64,000 nucleotides of DNA from Streptomyces caniferus (GTDB taxonomy: Bacteria > Actinomycetota > Actinomycetes > Streptomycetales > Streptomycetaceae), in assembly GCF_009811555.1 (NCBI RefSeq), contig NZ_BLIN01000003.1:1-64000 (forward strand), written 5' to 3'. Below, piece by piece: positions 25,639 through 33,765 of the stretch; position 1 is the stretch's first letter, and each line of letters opens with the position of its first letter. The position numbers and the translations under genes are program-made. Under the pieces are notes generated by a model, which saw only the letters and a program-made list of their open reading frames with translations, did no database searches and was not told where the DNA came from.

Positions 25639-26223
25639 TCAGGAGGACGACGTGGGGCCGGGCGGGAGGTGGACGGTCATGATCAGGTGGCAGGTTTCCG
25701 TGCCGGAGCCTCGGTAGGCGTGCGGGACGTCGCCGTCGAAGGTGGCGGTCTGTCCGGCCTCGACGCGGTGCTCGATGCCGTCGAGGATCAGGGTCATCCG
25801 GCCGGCGGTGGCACTGACGGTTTCGACGACTCCGGCCTGGTGGGGGTGGCTGGGGTATTCCTCGCCCGGCTCGAGTTTCCAGCGCCAGACCTCGACCGGG
25901 GCCGGTCCGGAGGTCGTGAGCATGAGGCGGGCCTCGCTGCCCTGCTCTCCGGTCCACAGCGGCGTCACGGCGTCGGCGGTCACGACGCGGACGCGGCCTT
26001 CTGCGGGGCCGTCCAGCAGGGCGGACACGGAGACGCCGAGGGTGTCGGCCAGCCGGACCAGCGTGGCGAAGTTCGGGTTGCCCTGGGCCTTCTCCAGCCC
26101 GACGAGGGCACCCTTGCTGACCTTGGCGCGCCGGCCGAGCTCGTCCAGGGACAGCCCCGCACGGGTCCGAGCCGTCCTGACGTTGTGCGCGAGCGTCCGC
26201 AGGGCCGCCTCTGTCTCGGCCAT
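25639..26223 (-). CDS. XRE-family regulator with C-terminal cupin
   Basis: A 194-residue regulator. Residues 8-65 are a Cro/CI-type HTH (LSLDELGRRAKVSKGALVGL, then GNPNFATLVRLADTLGVSVS). Residues 110-190 form a cupin barrel with metal-binding-like HPHQAGVVETVSATAGRM and DGDVPHAYRGSG. This architecture senses a small ligand in the barrel and represses nearby metabolite or exporter genes. It is divergent from an EamA transporter and probably binds the dyad at 26283-26296. The ATG at 26223 is preferred over the longer frame, which runs into the promoter. Confidence 0.87.
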   Translation of the reverse strand: MAETEAALRTLAHNVRTARTRAGLSLDELGRRAKVSKGALVGLEKAQGNPNFATLVRLADTLGVSVSALLDGPAEGRVRVVTADAVTPLWTGEQGSEARLMLTTSGPAPVEVWRWKLEPGEEYPSHPHQAGVVETVSATAGRMTLILDGIEHRVEAGQTATFDGDVPHAYRGSGTETCHLIMTVHLPPGPTSSS

Positions 26224-26277
26224 CCGATCACCATTCCTCGCAGGTGGACCACTTGAATGCACCCTCCGGTCGTTTGA

Positions 26278-26306
26278 TTGACATCGACCGGTCGATCTGT
26301 TGTACG
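26278..26306 (+). promoter_or_regulatory. Promoter with embedded palindromic operator
   Basis: TTGACA (26278-26283) lies 17 bp before TGTACG (26301-26306), a vegetative-type promoter facing the EamA gene. The spacer contains the perfect 14-bp palindrome ATCGACCGGTCGAT (26283-26296), a likely operator of the divergent XRE-cupin regulator. Confidence 0.6.
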
Positions 26307-26342
26307 TTTCAGTCGTTCCATTGCCATACTAAGGGATGTACC

Positions 26343-27179
26343 TTGATCGCTCTGCTGCTGGCCTTGGGCAGCTCACTCGCCTACGGGTGCGCCGACTTCC
26401 TCGGCGGCCTGGGAGCCCGTAAGGCTCATGTGCTGCGTACCGTGATGGTCGCGGCTCCGGCCTCGCTCGCCGTCGAGCTGCTGCTGTGGCCGTTCCTCGG
26501 CGCCTCGTTCAGCACCGGAGTTCTCGGTTGGGGCGCCGCGTCCGGCGTCGCCTCGGCCGCCGCGTTCGCCCTGCTCTACCGCACCCTGGCGATCGGCCCG
26601 ATGAATGTGCTCTCGCCCATCACCGCGCTGGTGTCCGCCATCCTGCCCGTCAGTGTGGGCCTGCTGCAGGGCGAACACCTGGGCGCCGCCGGACTCGTGG
26701 GCCTGCCGCTCGCGCTGGCGGCGGTGGTGCTGGTCAGTGCCGGACACGGCACCGGGACGGCGCGCCCCTCGCGCAACGCGCTGCTGCTGGCCTTCGGCGC
26801 GGGCACCGCCATCGCCCTCCAACTGACCTTCCTGCACCAGGCGCCGGGCGACAGCGGGGTGGCCCCGCTGATCATCGGCCGGGCGGTCTCCTCGGCTGCC
26901 ACCCTCGCCGCAGCCGGGCTGATGCACCGCAGGCTCGGAACCGAGCGGCCCGCATACGCGATGTCCGCCGCCGCGGGAGTGCTGGACTCCGTGGCGAACC
27001 TGCTGTTCCTCCTCGCCGCCCGCAGCGGGGACCTCGCCGTCGTTGCCGTGATCACCGCCCTCTACCCGGCCGGCACCGTCCTGCTCGCCCGCGGTGTGCT
27101 CGCCGAACGCATCCACCGCGGCCAGCTCGTCGGCCTGGGCACCGCAGCCGTCGCCGTCAGCCTCCTCGCCCTCACCTGA
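26343..27179 (+). CDS. EamA/DMT-family transporter
   Basis: A 278-residue integral membrane protein with about ten hydrophobic segments and the two-fold EamA repeat of the drug/metabolite transporter superfamily. The N-terminus LLLALGSSLAYGCADFLGG is typical, and GLGTAAVAVSLLAL closes the last helix. It exports small metabolites; the substrate is unknown. The TTG start at 26343 is 6 bp after AAGGGA, and no ATG fits in this frame. Regulation is probably by the divergent XRE-cupin protein. A relic of a paralogue's last helix lies at 22437. Confidence 0.85.
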   Translation: MIALLLALGSSLAYGCADFLGGLGARKAHVLRTVMVAAPASLAVELLLWPFLGASFSTGVLGWGAASGVASAAAFALLYRTLAIGPMNVLSPITALVSAILPVSVGLLQGEHLGAAGLVGLPLALAAVVLVSAGHGTGTARPSRNALLLAFGAGTAIALQLTFLHQAPGDSGVAPLIIGRAVSSAATLAAAGLMHRRLGTERPAYAMSAAAGVLDSVANLLFLLAARSGDLAVVAVITALYPAGTVLLARGVLAERIHRGQLVGLGTAAVAVSLLALT

Positions 27180-27499
27180 TCTTCCCTTCCACCGCGCCGA
27201 CCGTCTTGGCACGAGCGCCGCATGTTCATTCAGTCCCGGGACGCCCGCCCTGGACGAAGTCGAGTGGCAGACCGGAACCGCGGAGGGCCAGGGCTTCGGT
27301 CATACTGGGCGTACTGGGCGTCAGCGGGCTGGTCCGGCAAGGAGTCCTTCGGTGCGCCGAAGGCCGGCCCGCCTGGCCGAGCTGCGAGACGGCCAGGTGA
27401 ACGCGTCCGGCGACGAACTCGTGCAGACGCTCGGCCTCGACATGAGCGAAGCCGTATACCCACGGGGCGAACCGAGCGATGAGTGAGGACGATGCGCGC
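27180..27499. other. Intergenic, possible C-terminal gene remnant
   Basis: A rightward frame ending at 27486 (LAELRDGQVNASGDELVQTL, then GLDMSEAVYPRGEPSDE) looks coding for about 40 codons but lacks a start or recognisable N-terminus. It ends inside a hairpin shared with the thioesterase gene. Confidence 0.35.
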
Positions 27500-27510
27500 T
27501 CATCGCTCGG
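27472..27510. terminator. Hairpin between convergent reading frames
   Basis: CCGAGCGATGAG (27472-27483) pairs with CTCATCGCTCGG (27499-27510), 12 bp, with a 15-nt loop. It overlaps the thioesterase stop. Confidence 0.5.
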
Positions 27511-27979
27511 ACGGGTTCACTCGGATCAGCGTCTGCTGCCCGTTTGCGACAAGCTTTCGCCGGCCGTCCAGCATGCCGAACACCTCTAGCTGACACACCG
27601 TCAAGGTGCGTCCCGCTTTCAACGCCGTTCCGACCGCCTCGATATGGTCCCCGACCGCGGGCGCGAGAAGGTTGATCTTGTACTCGACGGTGAGCACCTC
27701 GGTGTTCTCGGGGAACAGCGTGTACGCCGCGTACCCGCCGGCGCTGTCCGCGACGTCACTGATGGCACCCGCGTGGAAGTAGCCGTGCTGCTGGGTGACT
27801 TCGGGCCGGCTCGGGAGCGCGATGTTGACGCGGCCAGGCGTGATCTGCGTGATGCGGGCGCCGAGGTGGGCCATCAGCCCCTGCCGATCGAAGCTTTCCC
27901 GGATGCGCGCCACCATCTCGGGGCTCGCCTGCTCCTGCTGGGTCTGATGGTCTTCCGCGTGCTCTCCTTCGGCGTTCAT
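27500..27979 (-). CDS. PaaI-family hotdog thioesterase
   Basis: A 159-residue single hotdog-fold protein. The helix segment QQHGYFHAGAISDVADSAGG holds the catalytic HGxxxA-like motif of PaaI/4HBT acyl-CoA thioesterases. LTVEYKINLLAPAVGDHIEA and GRTLTVCQLEVFG are the following strands. The N-terminal 25 residues are Glu/Gln-rich and probably disordered. The acyl-CoA substrate is unknown. The start lies 31 bp after the LysE-type gene, so both may form one unit. Confidence 0.85.
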   Translation of the reverse strand: MNAEGEHAEDHQTQQEQASPEMVARIRESFDRQGLMAHLGARITQITPGRVNIALPSRPEVTQQHGYFHAGAISDVADSAGGYAAYTLFPENTEVLTVEYKINLLAPAVGDHIEAVGTALKAGRTLTVCQLEVFGMLDGRRKLVANGQQTLIRVNPSER

Positions 27980-28010
27980 GACTGCGTGCGTACGGTGCGA
28001 GAAGGATGCT

Positions 28011-28628
28011 TCAGCCGGCCAGGCGCTCGACCAGCAAGAACCCGCCGATGACGATCATCATGGCACCGGAGACGCGGGTGACCGCCCGGGCCGCGGCGGG
28101 CCGGGTCTTCAGGACGGTGCGCGCCAGGACGCCGACGCCGAAGTAGACGATGGCGCAGGCGGTCATGTGGAGCGTGCCGAGCAGTCCGGTCTGCACGGCG
28201 ACCGGCCAGCCCGTCGCCGGATGGATGAACTGCGGGAACAGCGAGAAGTACAGCAGCAGCGCCTTCGGGTTCAGGCCGCTGATGCCGATGCCCTTGAGCA
28301 TGATCTGCAGGCGGGAGGAGTCCATGGTCCGCTCGGAGGCCGTCAAGGTGGCGGGCTGCCTCAGCACGCTGCAGCCGAGCCACACCAGGTAGCCGGCCCC
28401 GGCGACCGTCAGCGCGGTGAGCAGGGTCGGTGAGCTCGCCACGATCACCACCAGGCCCGCGACGGCGAGCAGTGTGTATCCCGCGTATCCGGCTATCAGC
28501 CCGGTGACCGCGGGGACGACCGACCGGTCCCGCAGGCCCGCCGAGATCGCGTAGGCCCAGTCCGCACCCGGGGTGAACACCAGCAGGAGGTCCACTGCCA
28601 GGAATGCCGCCAGTGTGGTCGTGTCCAT
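28011..28628 (-). CDS. LysE-family amino-acid exporter
   Basis: A 205-residue protein with five to six membrane helices. The first helix plus LLVFTPGADWAYAISAGLRD is the LysE/RhtB signature (PGP/PGAD region). SGLNPKALLLYFSLFPQFI is the conserved LNPKxxLFF motif. The family exports amino acids or homoserine-type compounds. It is divergent from an Lrp/AsnC regulator, the common arrangement for LysE-type exporters. Confidence 0.88.
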   Translation of the reverse strand: MDTTTLAAFLAVDLLLVFTPGADWAYAISAGLRDRSVVPAVTGLIAGYAGYTLLAVAGLVVIVASSPTLLTALTVAGAGYLVWLGCSVLRQPATLTASERTMDSSRLQIMLKGIGISGLNPKALLLYFSLFPQFIHPATGWPVAVQTGLLGTLHMTACAIVYFGVGVLARTVLKTRPAAARAVTRVSGAMMIVIGGFLLVERLAG

Positions 28629-28738
28629 AGATCGTTCCCTCTCACGTTCTGCGTTGCGAGAGGAAGGCTAGGCCCGATCTGCCCGAAAGTGTTCCTTCAT
28701 TTACTCCATGATCGCGGCATGTGAGGGAGAATTTCCCC

Positions 28739-29191
28739 ATGGATGCCATGGACCGGAAAATTCTTGCCGAGCTGCAGTTGGACGGCCGTCTCACGGTCAC
28801 CGAGCTGGCCGCCCGCGTGCAGCTCAGCGTCTCGCCCTGCCACCGCCGCCTGCGTGACCTCGAACGCGAGGGCGCAATCCGTGGCTACCGCGCGGTCGTG
28901 GATCCGGCAGCCCTGGGCCTCACCTTCGAAGCCCTCGTCTTCGCCACCCTGCGCTGGGAGGACCCCGACACCGTCACCGCCTTCGAAGAAGCCGTGGCCG
29001 CCGTCCCCCACGTGCTCCAAGCCCAGCGCCTCTTCGGCGAACCCGACTACCTCCTGCGCGTCGCCACCACCGACCTGACCGCCTTCCAGCAGCTCTACGA
29101 CCAGCAGTTGGCCAGGCTCCCGGGCGTCCAACGCCTGACCTCCACCCTCGTCATGAAGCACGTCGTCGACGACCGCCCCCTGCCCGAGTAG
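28739..29191 (+). CDS. Lrp/AsnC-family regulator
   Basis: A 150-residue regulator. The N-terminal winged HTH is MDAMDRKILAELQLDGRLTV plus TELAARVQLSVSPCHRRLRD. The C-terminal RAM/ACT-like domain has GLTFEALVFATLRWEDPDTV and LFGEPDYLLRVATTDLTAFQ (GxxDYLL motif). It senses amino acids and likely controls the divergent LysE exporter. ATG 28739 is preceded by GGGAG at 9 bp. GTG 28721 is a longer alternative but would place that ribosome site inside the gene. Confidence 0.88.
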   Translation: MDAMDRKILAELQLDGRLTVTELAARVQLSVSPCHRRLRDLEREGAIRGYRAVVDPAALGLTFEALVFATLRWEDPDTVTAFEEAVAAVPHVLQAQRLFGEPDYLLRVATTDLTAFQQLYDQQLARLPGVQRLTSTLVMKHVVDDRPLPE

Positions 29192-29297
29192 TGACCGAAG
29201 CGAGCCGGCCCGTCAGCCGCCCGGGGGTCGGGTACGCAAGTGGGATCGCCGCCCCTGTCCCGCAACCGGCCGCGTCGGCTGACGCCCGCTGCAGCGC

Positions 29298-29326
29298 GGG
29301 CCCCTGCCGAGTGGGCAGGGGCCCGC
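29298..29326. terminator. 12-bp hairpin between Lrp gene and hydrolase gene
   Basis: CGGGCCCCTGCC pairs perfectly with GGCAGGGGCCCG, with a 5-nt loop. It is placed between two converging genes and may serve both. Confidence 0.7.
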
Positions 29327-29421
29327 GGTGTGGAGAGCTGTTGAGAGCCGGGACCTGTCCTTGACGAGCAGCGTCCTGGCCCACACCGCTTACCGTCTGC
29401 TGCCGGCCTGACGGCCCGGCC

Positions 29422-30144
29422 TCACTTCAGGTGCCGACCGAAGAACCGGTCCCCGTCCTCCCTCTCGAACCACGGGGTACCGAGGTGTCCGCCCAAGTTG
29501 GCGTGCAGTGTCTTCTCCTTGCTGCCGAAGGCGTCGAACAGGTCCAGGGCCCGTTGCCGGGGGTTCCCTTCGTCGTCCCACTGCAGCAGGAAGAGCAGCG
29601 GAATGGTGACCTGCCGAGCCTCCTCGCGCTGGGCGCGGGGCACGTACCCCCCGGCGAAGAAACCGGCGGCCGCGATGCGTGGCTCGACCGCCGTCAGCCG
29701 AATACCGAGGGCGGTCCATCCCGCGTACCCGACCGGGCCACCGATCTCGGGCAGCGAAAGGAGGGCGTCCAGGGTGGTCCGCCATTCCGGGACCGCCTTT
29801 TCGACCAGCGGCGCGATGAAGGACTCGAAGATCTCGTCGACCGGCTCGCCGGCCTGCATCGCCCGACGGAGGTCGGCGCGGGCCTGCTCGTCGGCGGCGG
29901 AACGGGGCCGGTCACCGCACCCGGCGGCGTCGATGGTGGCCACCGCGTAGCCGTACGCCGCGGACAGCCGGGCCCGGGCCACCAGTCGCGGTTCCCCCTT
30001 GGGCAGGCCGTTGTTGTGGGCCATCAGGATCAGCGGGGCCGGTGCGGCGGATTCGGGCGTCCACAGGGTGCCGGGGATCTCGCCGAGGGTGAATTCGCGT
30101 TCGAGGACGCCGTCGTCGAGACGCTGTTCAGAAGTGAATTGCAT
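29422..30144 (-). CDS. Alpha/beta-hydrolase, dienelactone-hydrolase-like, Thr in nucleophile elbow
   Basis: A 240-residue alpha/beta-hydrolase. LILMAHNNGLPKG is the oxyanion strand, VATIDAAGCGDRPRS and PVGYAGWTALGIRL follow, and the nearby ANLGGHLGTPWFERE holds the catalytic His. The nucleophile elbow, normally GLSMG, reads GWTALG, so Ser is replaced by Thr or lost. LLFLLQWDDEGNPRQRALDL carries the acid. The substrate is unknown. Regulation is not evident. Confidence 0.8.
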   Translation of the reverse strand: MQFTSEQRLDDGVLEREFTLGEIPGTLWTPESAAPAPLILMAHNNGLPKGEPRLVARARLSAAYGYAVATIDAAGCGDRPRSAADEQARADLRRAMQAGEPVDEIFESFIAPLVEKAVPEWRTTLDALLSLPEIGGPVGYAGWTALGIRLTAVEPRIAAAGFFAGGYVPRAQREEARQVTIPLLFLLQWDDEGNPRQRALDLFDAFGSKEKTLHANLGGHLGTPWFEREDGDRFFGRHLK

Positions 30145-30548
30145 GGTCGTGCCTTTCGGGAGTGCTCTGGAACGGCGCTCCCGGACGACCTATCGCCCGA
30201 CCGTGACCCCGGAGGGGAGCACCCATGTCGATTCTGCGTTCACGGGTACCACCTCCTCGTTCTCTTGCACGGCCTCCGGAAAAGTAGCAGTGGGTGCCGT
30301 GGTCGGCCAAACGGATTTTTGCGCGGGCTCCGTGGCCGAATGCCACGGAGTGGGAACACTACGCAGAGCTGCTTGGGGCCTCATCGCGGCTGCCCGAGGT
30401 GAGGCCCTGCGACGGCGCGGCGTGCCGGGGGTGCGAGGGTGTTGAGAGGAGGCCACTTCTTGCCTGTTGCGGCGGGCACCGAGGGCGAGTGGTTGCGTCG
30501 GGCGGAAACGCCAAGCGGTTGAGGCCACTGAGGTGGTTCCCTACATGG
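30145..30548. other. Intergenic, no gene recognised
   Basis: Only Arg/Pro-rich frames are present; none has a ribosome site or recognisable motif. Confidence 0.5.
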
Positions 30549-30740
30549 ATGGACGATTCTCTGTGGGGCCGGATCCCGCCCGAGATGCAAGCAGAAGTGG
30601 ACCGTCTCGTCTCCATCGGGCACAACGTGCAGGCCATTGCGGCGATGCGTGAGCACGCCGGTCTGCCACAGCCCAGCCTCCCAGAGTGCGTTGACCTCCT
30701 CGATCAGCGTTTCACCGCCTTGCGGAGTGACAGCAGGTAA
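30549..30740 (+). CDS. Small conserved-looking protein, unknown function
   Basis: 63 residues: MDDSLWGRIPPEMQAEVDRL, then SIGHNVQAIAAMREHAGLP and a Cys-containing ECVDLLDQRF segment. It is amphipathic and acidic. I remember similar small hypothetical proteins in Streptomyces. ATG 30549 is preferred because the frame before it is Arg-rich; a competing ATG at 30545 is in another frame. No partner gene is obvious. Confidence 0.6.
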   Translation: MDDSLWGRIPPEMQAEVDRLVSIGHNVQAIAAMREHAGLPQPSLPECVDLLDQRFTALRSDSR

Positions 30741-30908
30741 CGCCCGCAGGCATCGGTCTCGTCGAGTCGCGGCGCAGGAGAAGGGTGAGCCGACAGGGAC
30801 TGAGTCAGGGGCGTCGCGGCAACGACCGCCAAGGCTGGAAGAGCCAGGTGTCCAGGCCGAGGTCACCCGGCAGGGCCCGCTCAACGCCATGGGCGCCGGG
30901 CTAGGGCG

Positions 30909-31613
30909 TCATTCGCGATCGCCCCGATCGCCGACGGCTGTGCCGGGCCGTTCGGGGCGCACGGACTGGTGCGCCAGGCGTTCCGTGTGTGCGGAGCGGG
31001 CTTGCGGCCAAGCGGGGGCTGCCGGGTGCTCGTGCGCGAGTCCGTTGAGGACGGTTCGGACCAGGCGCTCCGTCTGGAGGTCGATCGCCTGGTGGTCATC
31101 GAGGTGGACGAGGCCTTCCACGAGGAGGTTGGCGAGCCCGTGGATGGCCGACCAGAGGAGGAACTCGGATCCGGGTCGAGCCGCGGCGCTGAGCCCGCCG
31201 GCGTCGACGAGCCGGTCGAGTTCCGCGGCCAGCACGTCGTGGGGGTGTGTCGGCAGGGGGATCTCGGGATCCCCGGCACCGAATGCGAGGCGAGCGACGG
31301 CAGGGTCGTCGAGAGCCCACCTCACATACCCGCGGGCGTAGGCGATGAGGCGCTGTTGCCGGCCTTCGCTCGACGCTTCCTTCACGGCGAGGCTCAGCCG
31401 CTCCCCCAGCTGGGCCAACACCCGCCCGGACAGCGCGTGGACGAGTGCCTCCCGCGAACTGAAGTGGTGGTAGGCCGCGCTCGGGCTGACTCCGACCTGG
31501 AGCGATGCTTCCCGCAGCGACCATCCGTCTGCACCGCGCTCGCGGACCAGTGCTTCGGCGGCGTCCAGCAGGGCTCCTCGCAACTCCCCGTGGTGATAGC
31601 GGTTTTTGGGCAT
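30909..31613 (-). CDS. TetR/AcrR regulator with WHG-type C-terminal domain
   Basis: A 234-residue repressor. Residues 5-55 form the HTH (YHHGELRGALLDAAEALVRE, then SLREASLQVGVSPSAAYHHF). The ligand domain has LIAYARGYVRWALDDPAVAR and EFLLWSAIHGLANLLVEGLV, with the WSxxHG motif of the WHG domain. It is divergent from a metallo-hydrolase gene with an 81-bp gap that holds a 12-bp inverted repeat, its likely operator. The start is MPKNRYHHG; the longer frame crosses the operator. Confidence 0.87.
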   Translation of the reverse strand: MPKNRYHHGELRGALLDAAEALVRERGADGWSLREASLQVGVSPSAAYHHFSSREALVHALSGRVLAQLGERLSLAVKEASSEGRQQRLIAYARGYVRWALDDPAVARLAFGAGDPEIPLPTHPHDVLAAELDRLVDAGGLSAAARPGSEFLLWSAIHGLANLLVEGLVHLDDHQAIDLQTERLVRTVLNGLAHEHPAAPAWPQARSAHTERLAHQSVRPERPGTAVGDRGDRE

Positions 31614-31627
31614 GCGGCAGATCTTAA

Positions 31628-31674
31628 CAGTGTTCAGATGCGTGCTACCTTCGCCCGAGTGGATCTGAACACTG
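31628..31674. promoter_or_regulatory. 12-bp inverted repeat, likely TetR operator
   Basis: CAGTGTTCAGAT (31628-31639) and its exact complement (31663-31674) lie between the divergent TetR and metallo-hydrolase genes. Two half sites on one intergenic region fit control of both genes. Confidence 0.65.
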
Positions 31675-31693
31675 ATCAGATGGGAGTTCGGCC

Positions 31694-32638
31694 ATGTGCC
31701 AAACCGAACCTTCGCCGCACACCGCAACGGCTGGAGAGCCGACTCCGCCCGACCGGGCGGACGCTCCCCCGCCGAGGGTCCAGGGCGAGCCGATCGAGGT
31801 GGCGGAAGGGGTGTTCGTCATCCCGGACAACCGGGTGCCGATCGTCCCCAACATCGGCATCGTCGTCGGAAATCACGCCGCACTGGTCATCGACACAGGG
31901 ATCGGGCAGCGCAACGGAAGGTACGTCCTGGAGCAAGCCAGGCGGCTGGCCGGCGGGCGGCGGCTGTTCCTGACCCTCACCCACTTCCACCCCGAGCACG
32001 GCTTCGGGGCTCAAGCCTTCAAGGGTGCTGCGACGATCGTCTACAACGCCGCGCAGCGGGCGGAGCTGCACCGCAAGGGCGCTGCCTATGCCGACATGTT
32101 CCGGGGACTGAGTCCGGCTGTTGCGGCGGAGCTGGAAGGCGTGCAGTTCGTCGACCCCGATGTGACGTATACCGGGGAGGCCGAGGTCGACCTGGGCGGC
32201 CGCACGGTGCTCCTTCGGGAGGTGGGGCCGGCGCACACCGTCGGCGACCAGGTCGTGCTCGTCGACGACCGCGTGCTGTTCGGCGGCGATCTGCTGGAGA
32301 CGCGCATGTTTCCCATCGCGCCGTACTTCCCGCCGCATGACACCGACGTCGATGCCGATCGGTGGATCAGCGTGCTCGACCAGCTCCTCGCCCTCGACCC
32401 CGAAATCGTGGTTCCTGGGCATGGTGAGGTGACGGACGCAACGCTCATCCGGGAGGTGCGGGACTACCTCGGGTATGTGCGCGCTGAGACGACGCGCCTG
32501 CGCGGCCGGGGCGCCACGGAGGACGAGGCCGCGGAGAGGATCAGCGAAAGTGCCCGTTCCCGATGGAGCACTTGGGACCACCCCGAATGGACAAGTTTTG
32601 CCGTGCGGGCCTTCTACAACGGTTCTTCGGCCGTCTGA
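31694..32638 (+). CDS. Metallo-beta-lactamase-fold hydrolase
   Basis: A 314-residue MBL-fold protein. NHAALVIDTGIGQRNGRYVL gives the early Asp. LTHFHPEHGFGAQAF is the metal motif with Glu where HxHxDH has Asp. GPAHTVGDQVVLVDDRVLFG carries the next His and Asp, and VVPGHGEVTD the last His. It probably hydrolyses an ester, lactone or thioester; the Asp to Glu change at the second metal site may alter metal use. Likely repressed by the divergent TetR protein. The C-terminal YFPPHDTDVDADRW region is typical of SoxH/quorum-lactonase-like members. Confidence 0.85.
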   Translation: MCQTEPSPHTATAGEPTPPDRADAPPPRVQGEPIEVAEGVFVIPDNRVPIVPNIGIVVGNHAALVIDTGIGQRNGRYVLEQARRLAGGRRLFLTLTHFHPEHGFGAQAFKGAATIVYNAAQRAELHRKGAAYADMFRGLSPAVAAELEGVQFVDPDVTYTGEAEVDLGGRTVLLREVGPAHTVGDQVVLVDDRVLFGGDLLETRMFPIAPYFPPHDTDVDADRWISVLDQLLALDPEIVVPGHGEVTDATLIREVRDYLGYVRAETTRLRGRGATEDEAAERISESARSRWSTWDHPEWTSFAVRAFYNGSSAV

Positions 32639-32795
32639 TATCGGCTCCACGGGCCTCAACCCCCGGGCAGGCGAGCCCCGTTCGTGTCCCGCGTGCGGGC
32701 CGCGCCCGAGCCCTCGGCCGTCAGAGCGCATGGTCAGGTCGGCGTGGCACTGGTCGTCGCCGTTTGACGCAGCAGCCGGAAGGCCCGCCTCAAAA

Positions 32796-32834
32796 CGTGT
32801 CTCCAGGACGCGATGCGCGCATCCTGGAGACACG
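32796..32834. terminator. 13-bp hairpin next to permease remnant
   Basis: CGTGTCTCCAGGA and its exact complement, with a 13-nt loop. It sits 1 bp beyond the stop of the leftward permease fragment and was probably that gene's terminator. Confidence 0.55.
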
Positions 32835-32835
32835 T

Positions 32836-32940
32836 TCACACGTCGCGGTGCCTCACGACGAGCACGGCGAGTGCGACCGCGGTCAGTGGCCAGAGTGCGT
32901 ACACGATCCCCTCCAGGCCGGGGCGGGGACCCGGGTCATC
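32836..32940 (-). pseudogene. C-terminal remnant of a membrane permease
   Basis: The leftward frame reads GLEGIVYALWPLTAVALAVL, then VRHRDV and stop (TGA at 32838-32836). It looks like a last transmembrane helix with a short basic tail, as in ABC permeases that neighbour two-component systems. Everything upstream of it is replaced by the kinase remnant on the other strand. Confidence 0.5.
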
Positions 32941-33498
32941 CGGACCCAGCCGGCGGAGTCCGGCGAGGCTCTACGCGCCATCGAGACCACCAGCAGAGAG
33001 ACGCTGTCGGGTCTTCGGCGCACGCTGGTGTCGCTCCGTCAGGCAGACCACGGCGCGACCGCTCCGGAGCAGTCACCACGCGCGCCCTCGCCGGGGCTGG
33101 CGGATGTCGAACGGCTGGCGGCAGCGACCGCGGACGCCGGAGTGGTCGTCGACCTGCGCCGCAGCGGGGAGCAACGCGCCCTGCCGGCCGATATCGACCT
33201 TTCCGCCTACCGCATCGTGCAGGAAGCACTGACCAACGTGGTCCGCCACGCGGACACCGGGCGTTGCCGGGTGGCCATCGACCACGGGGACGAGGAGCTG
33301 TCCGTGGAGATCGTCGACGACGGGCGCGGCATCACGGGGAACGGCTCGGCCCACGGCTTCGGCCTCGTGGGCATGCGGGAGCGGGTCGGCCTGCTCAACG
33401 GTCACCTCAGCGCCGGGCCGCGCCCCGAGGATGGCTTCCGGGTGGCGGTCCGGCTGCCGCTGTCCGCCCCCGTCGGCGTTGCGGTGGAGGTCCGGTGA
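32930..33498 (+). pseudogene. Two-component sensor kinase, 3' remnant without phospho-acceptor His
   Basis: The sequence starts in the middle of a NarL-type histidine kinase: RVIRTQPAESGEALRAIETT just after the missing H-box, then the HATPase domain with SAYRIVQEALTNVVRHADTG (N box), VEIVDDGRGI (G1), and GFGLVGMRERVG (G2). The membrane sensor and the phosphorylated His are absent. It overlaps the response-regulator start by GTGA. Confidence 0.75.
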
Positions 33499-33765
33499 CC
33501 ATCCGGGTGGTGCTCGCCGACGACCAACCGCTGGTGCGGTCCGGCCTGCGTGTACTCATGGCCGACCACCCCGACCTGGAGGTCGTCGGTGAGGCCGCCA
33601 CCGGCACCGAAGCGGTCCAACTGGTCACGGAGGTCGCTCCCCACGTCGCGGTGATGGACATCCGCATGCCCGGCATGGACGGTATCGAGGCCACCCGCCT
33701 GATCACGGACGGTCCGGCTACGACCCGCGTCCTCATACTCACCACCTTCGACGAGGACGAGCGGC
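33495..33765 (+). pseudogene. NarL-type response regulator, truncated after receiver domain
   Basis: The GTG start overlaps the kinase stop. The receiver domain is clear: VVLADDQPLVRSGLRVLM, then VAVMDIRMPGMDGIEATRLI with the phospho-acceptor Asp, and RVLILTTFDEDER. The frame then runs into the end of the next gene on the opposite strand, so the rest of the receiver and the LuxR-type HTH are missing. Confidence 0.8.
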
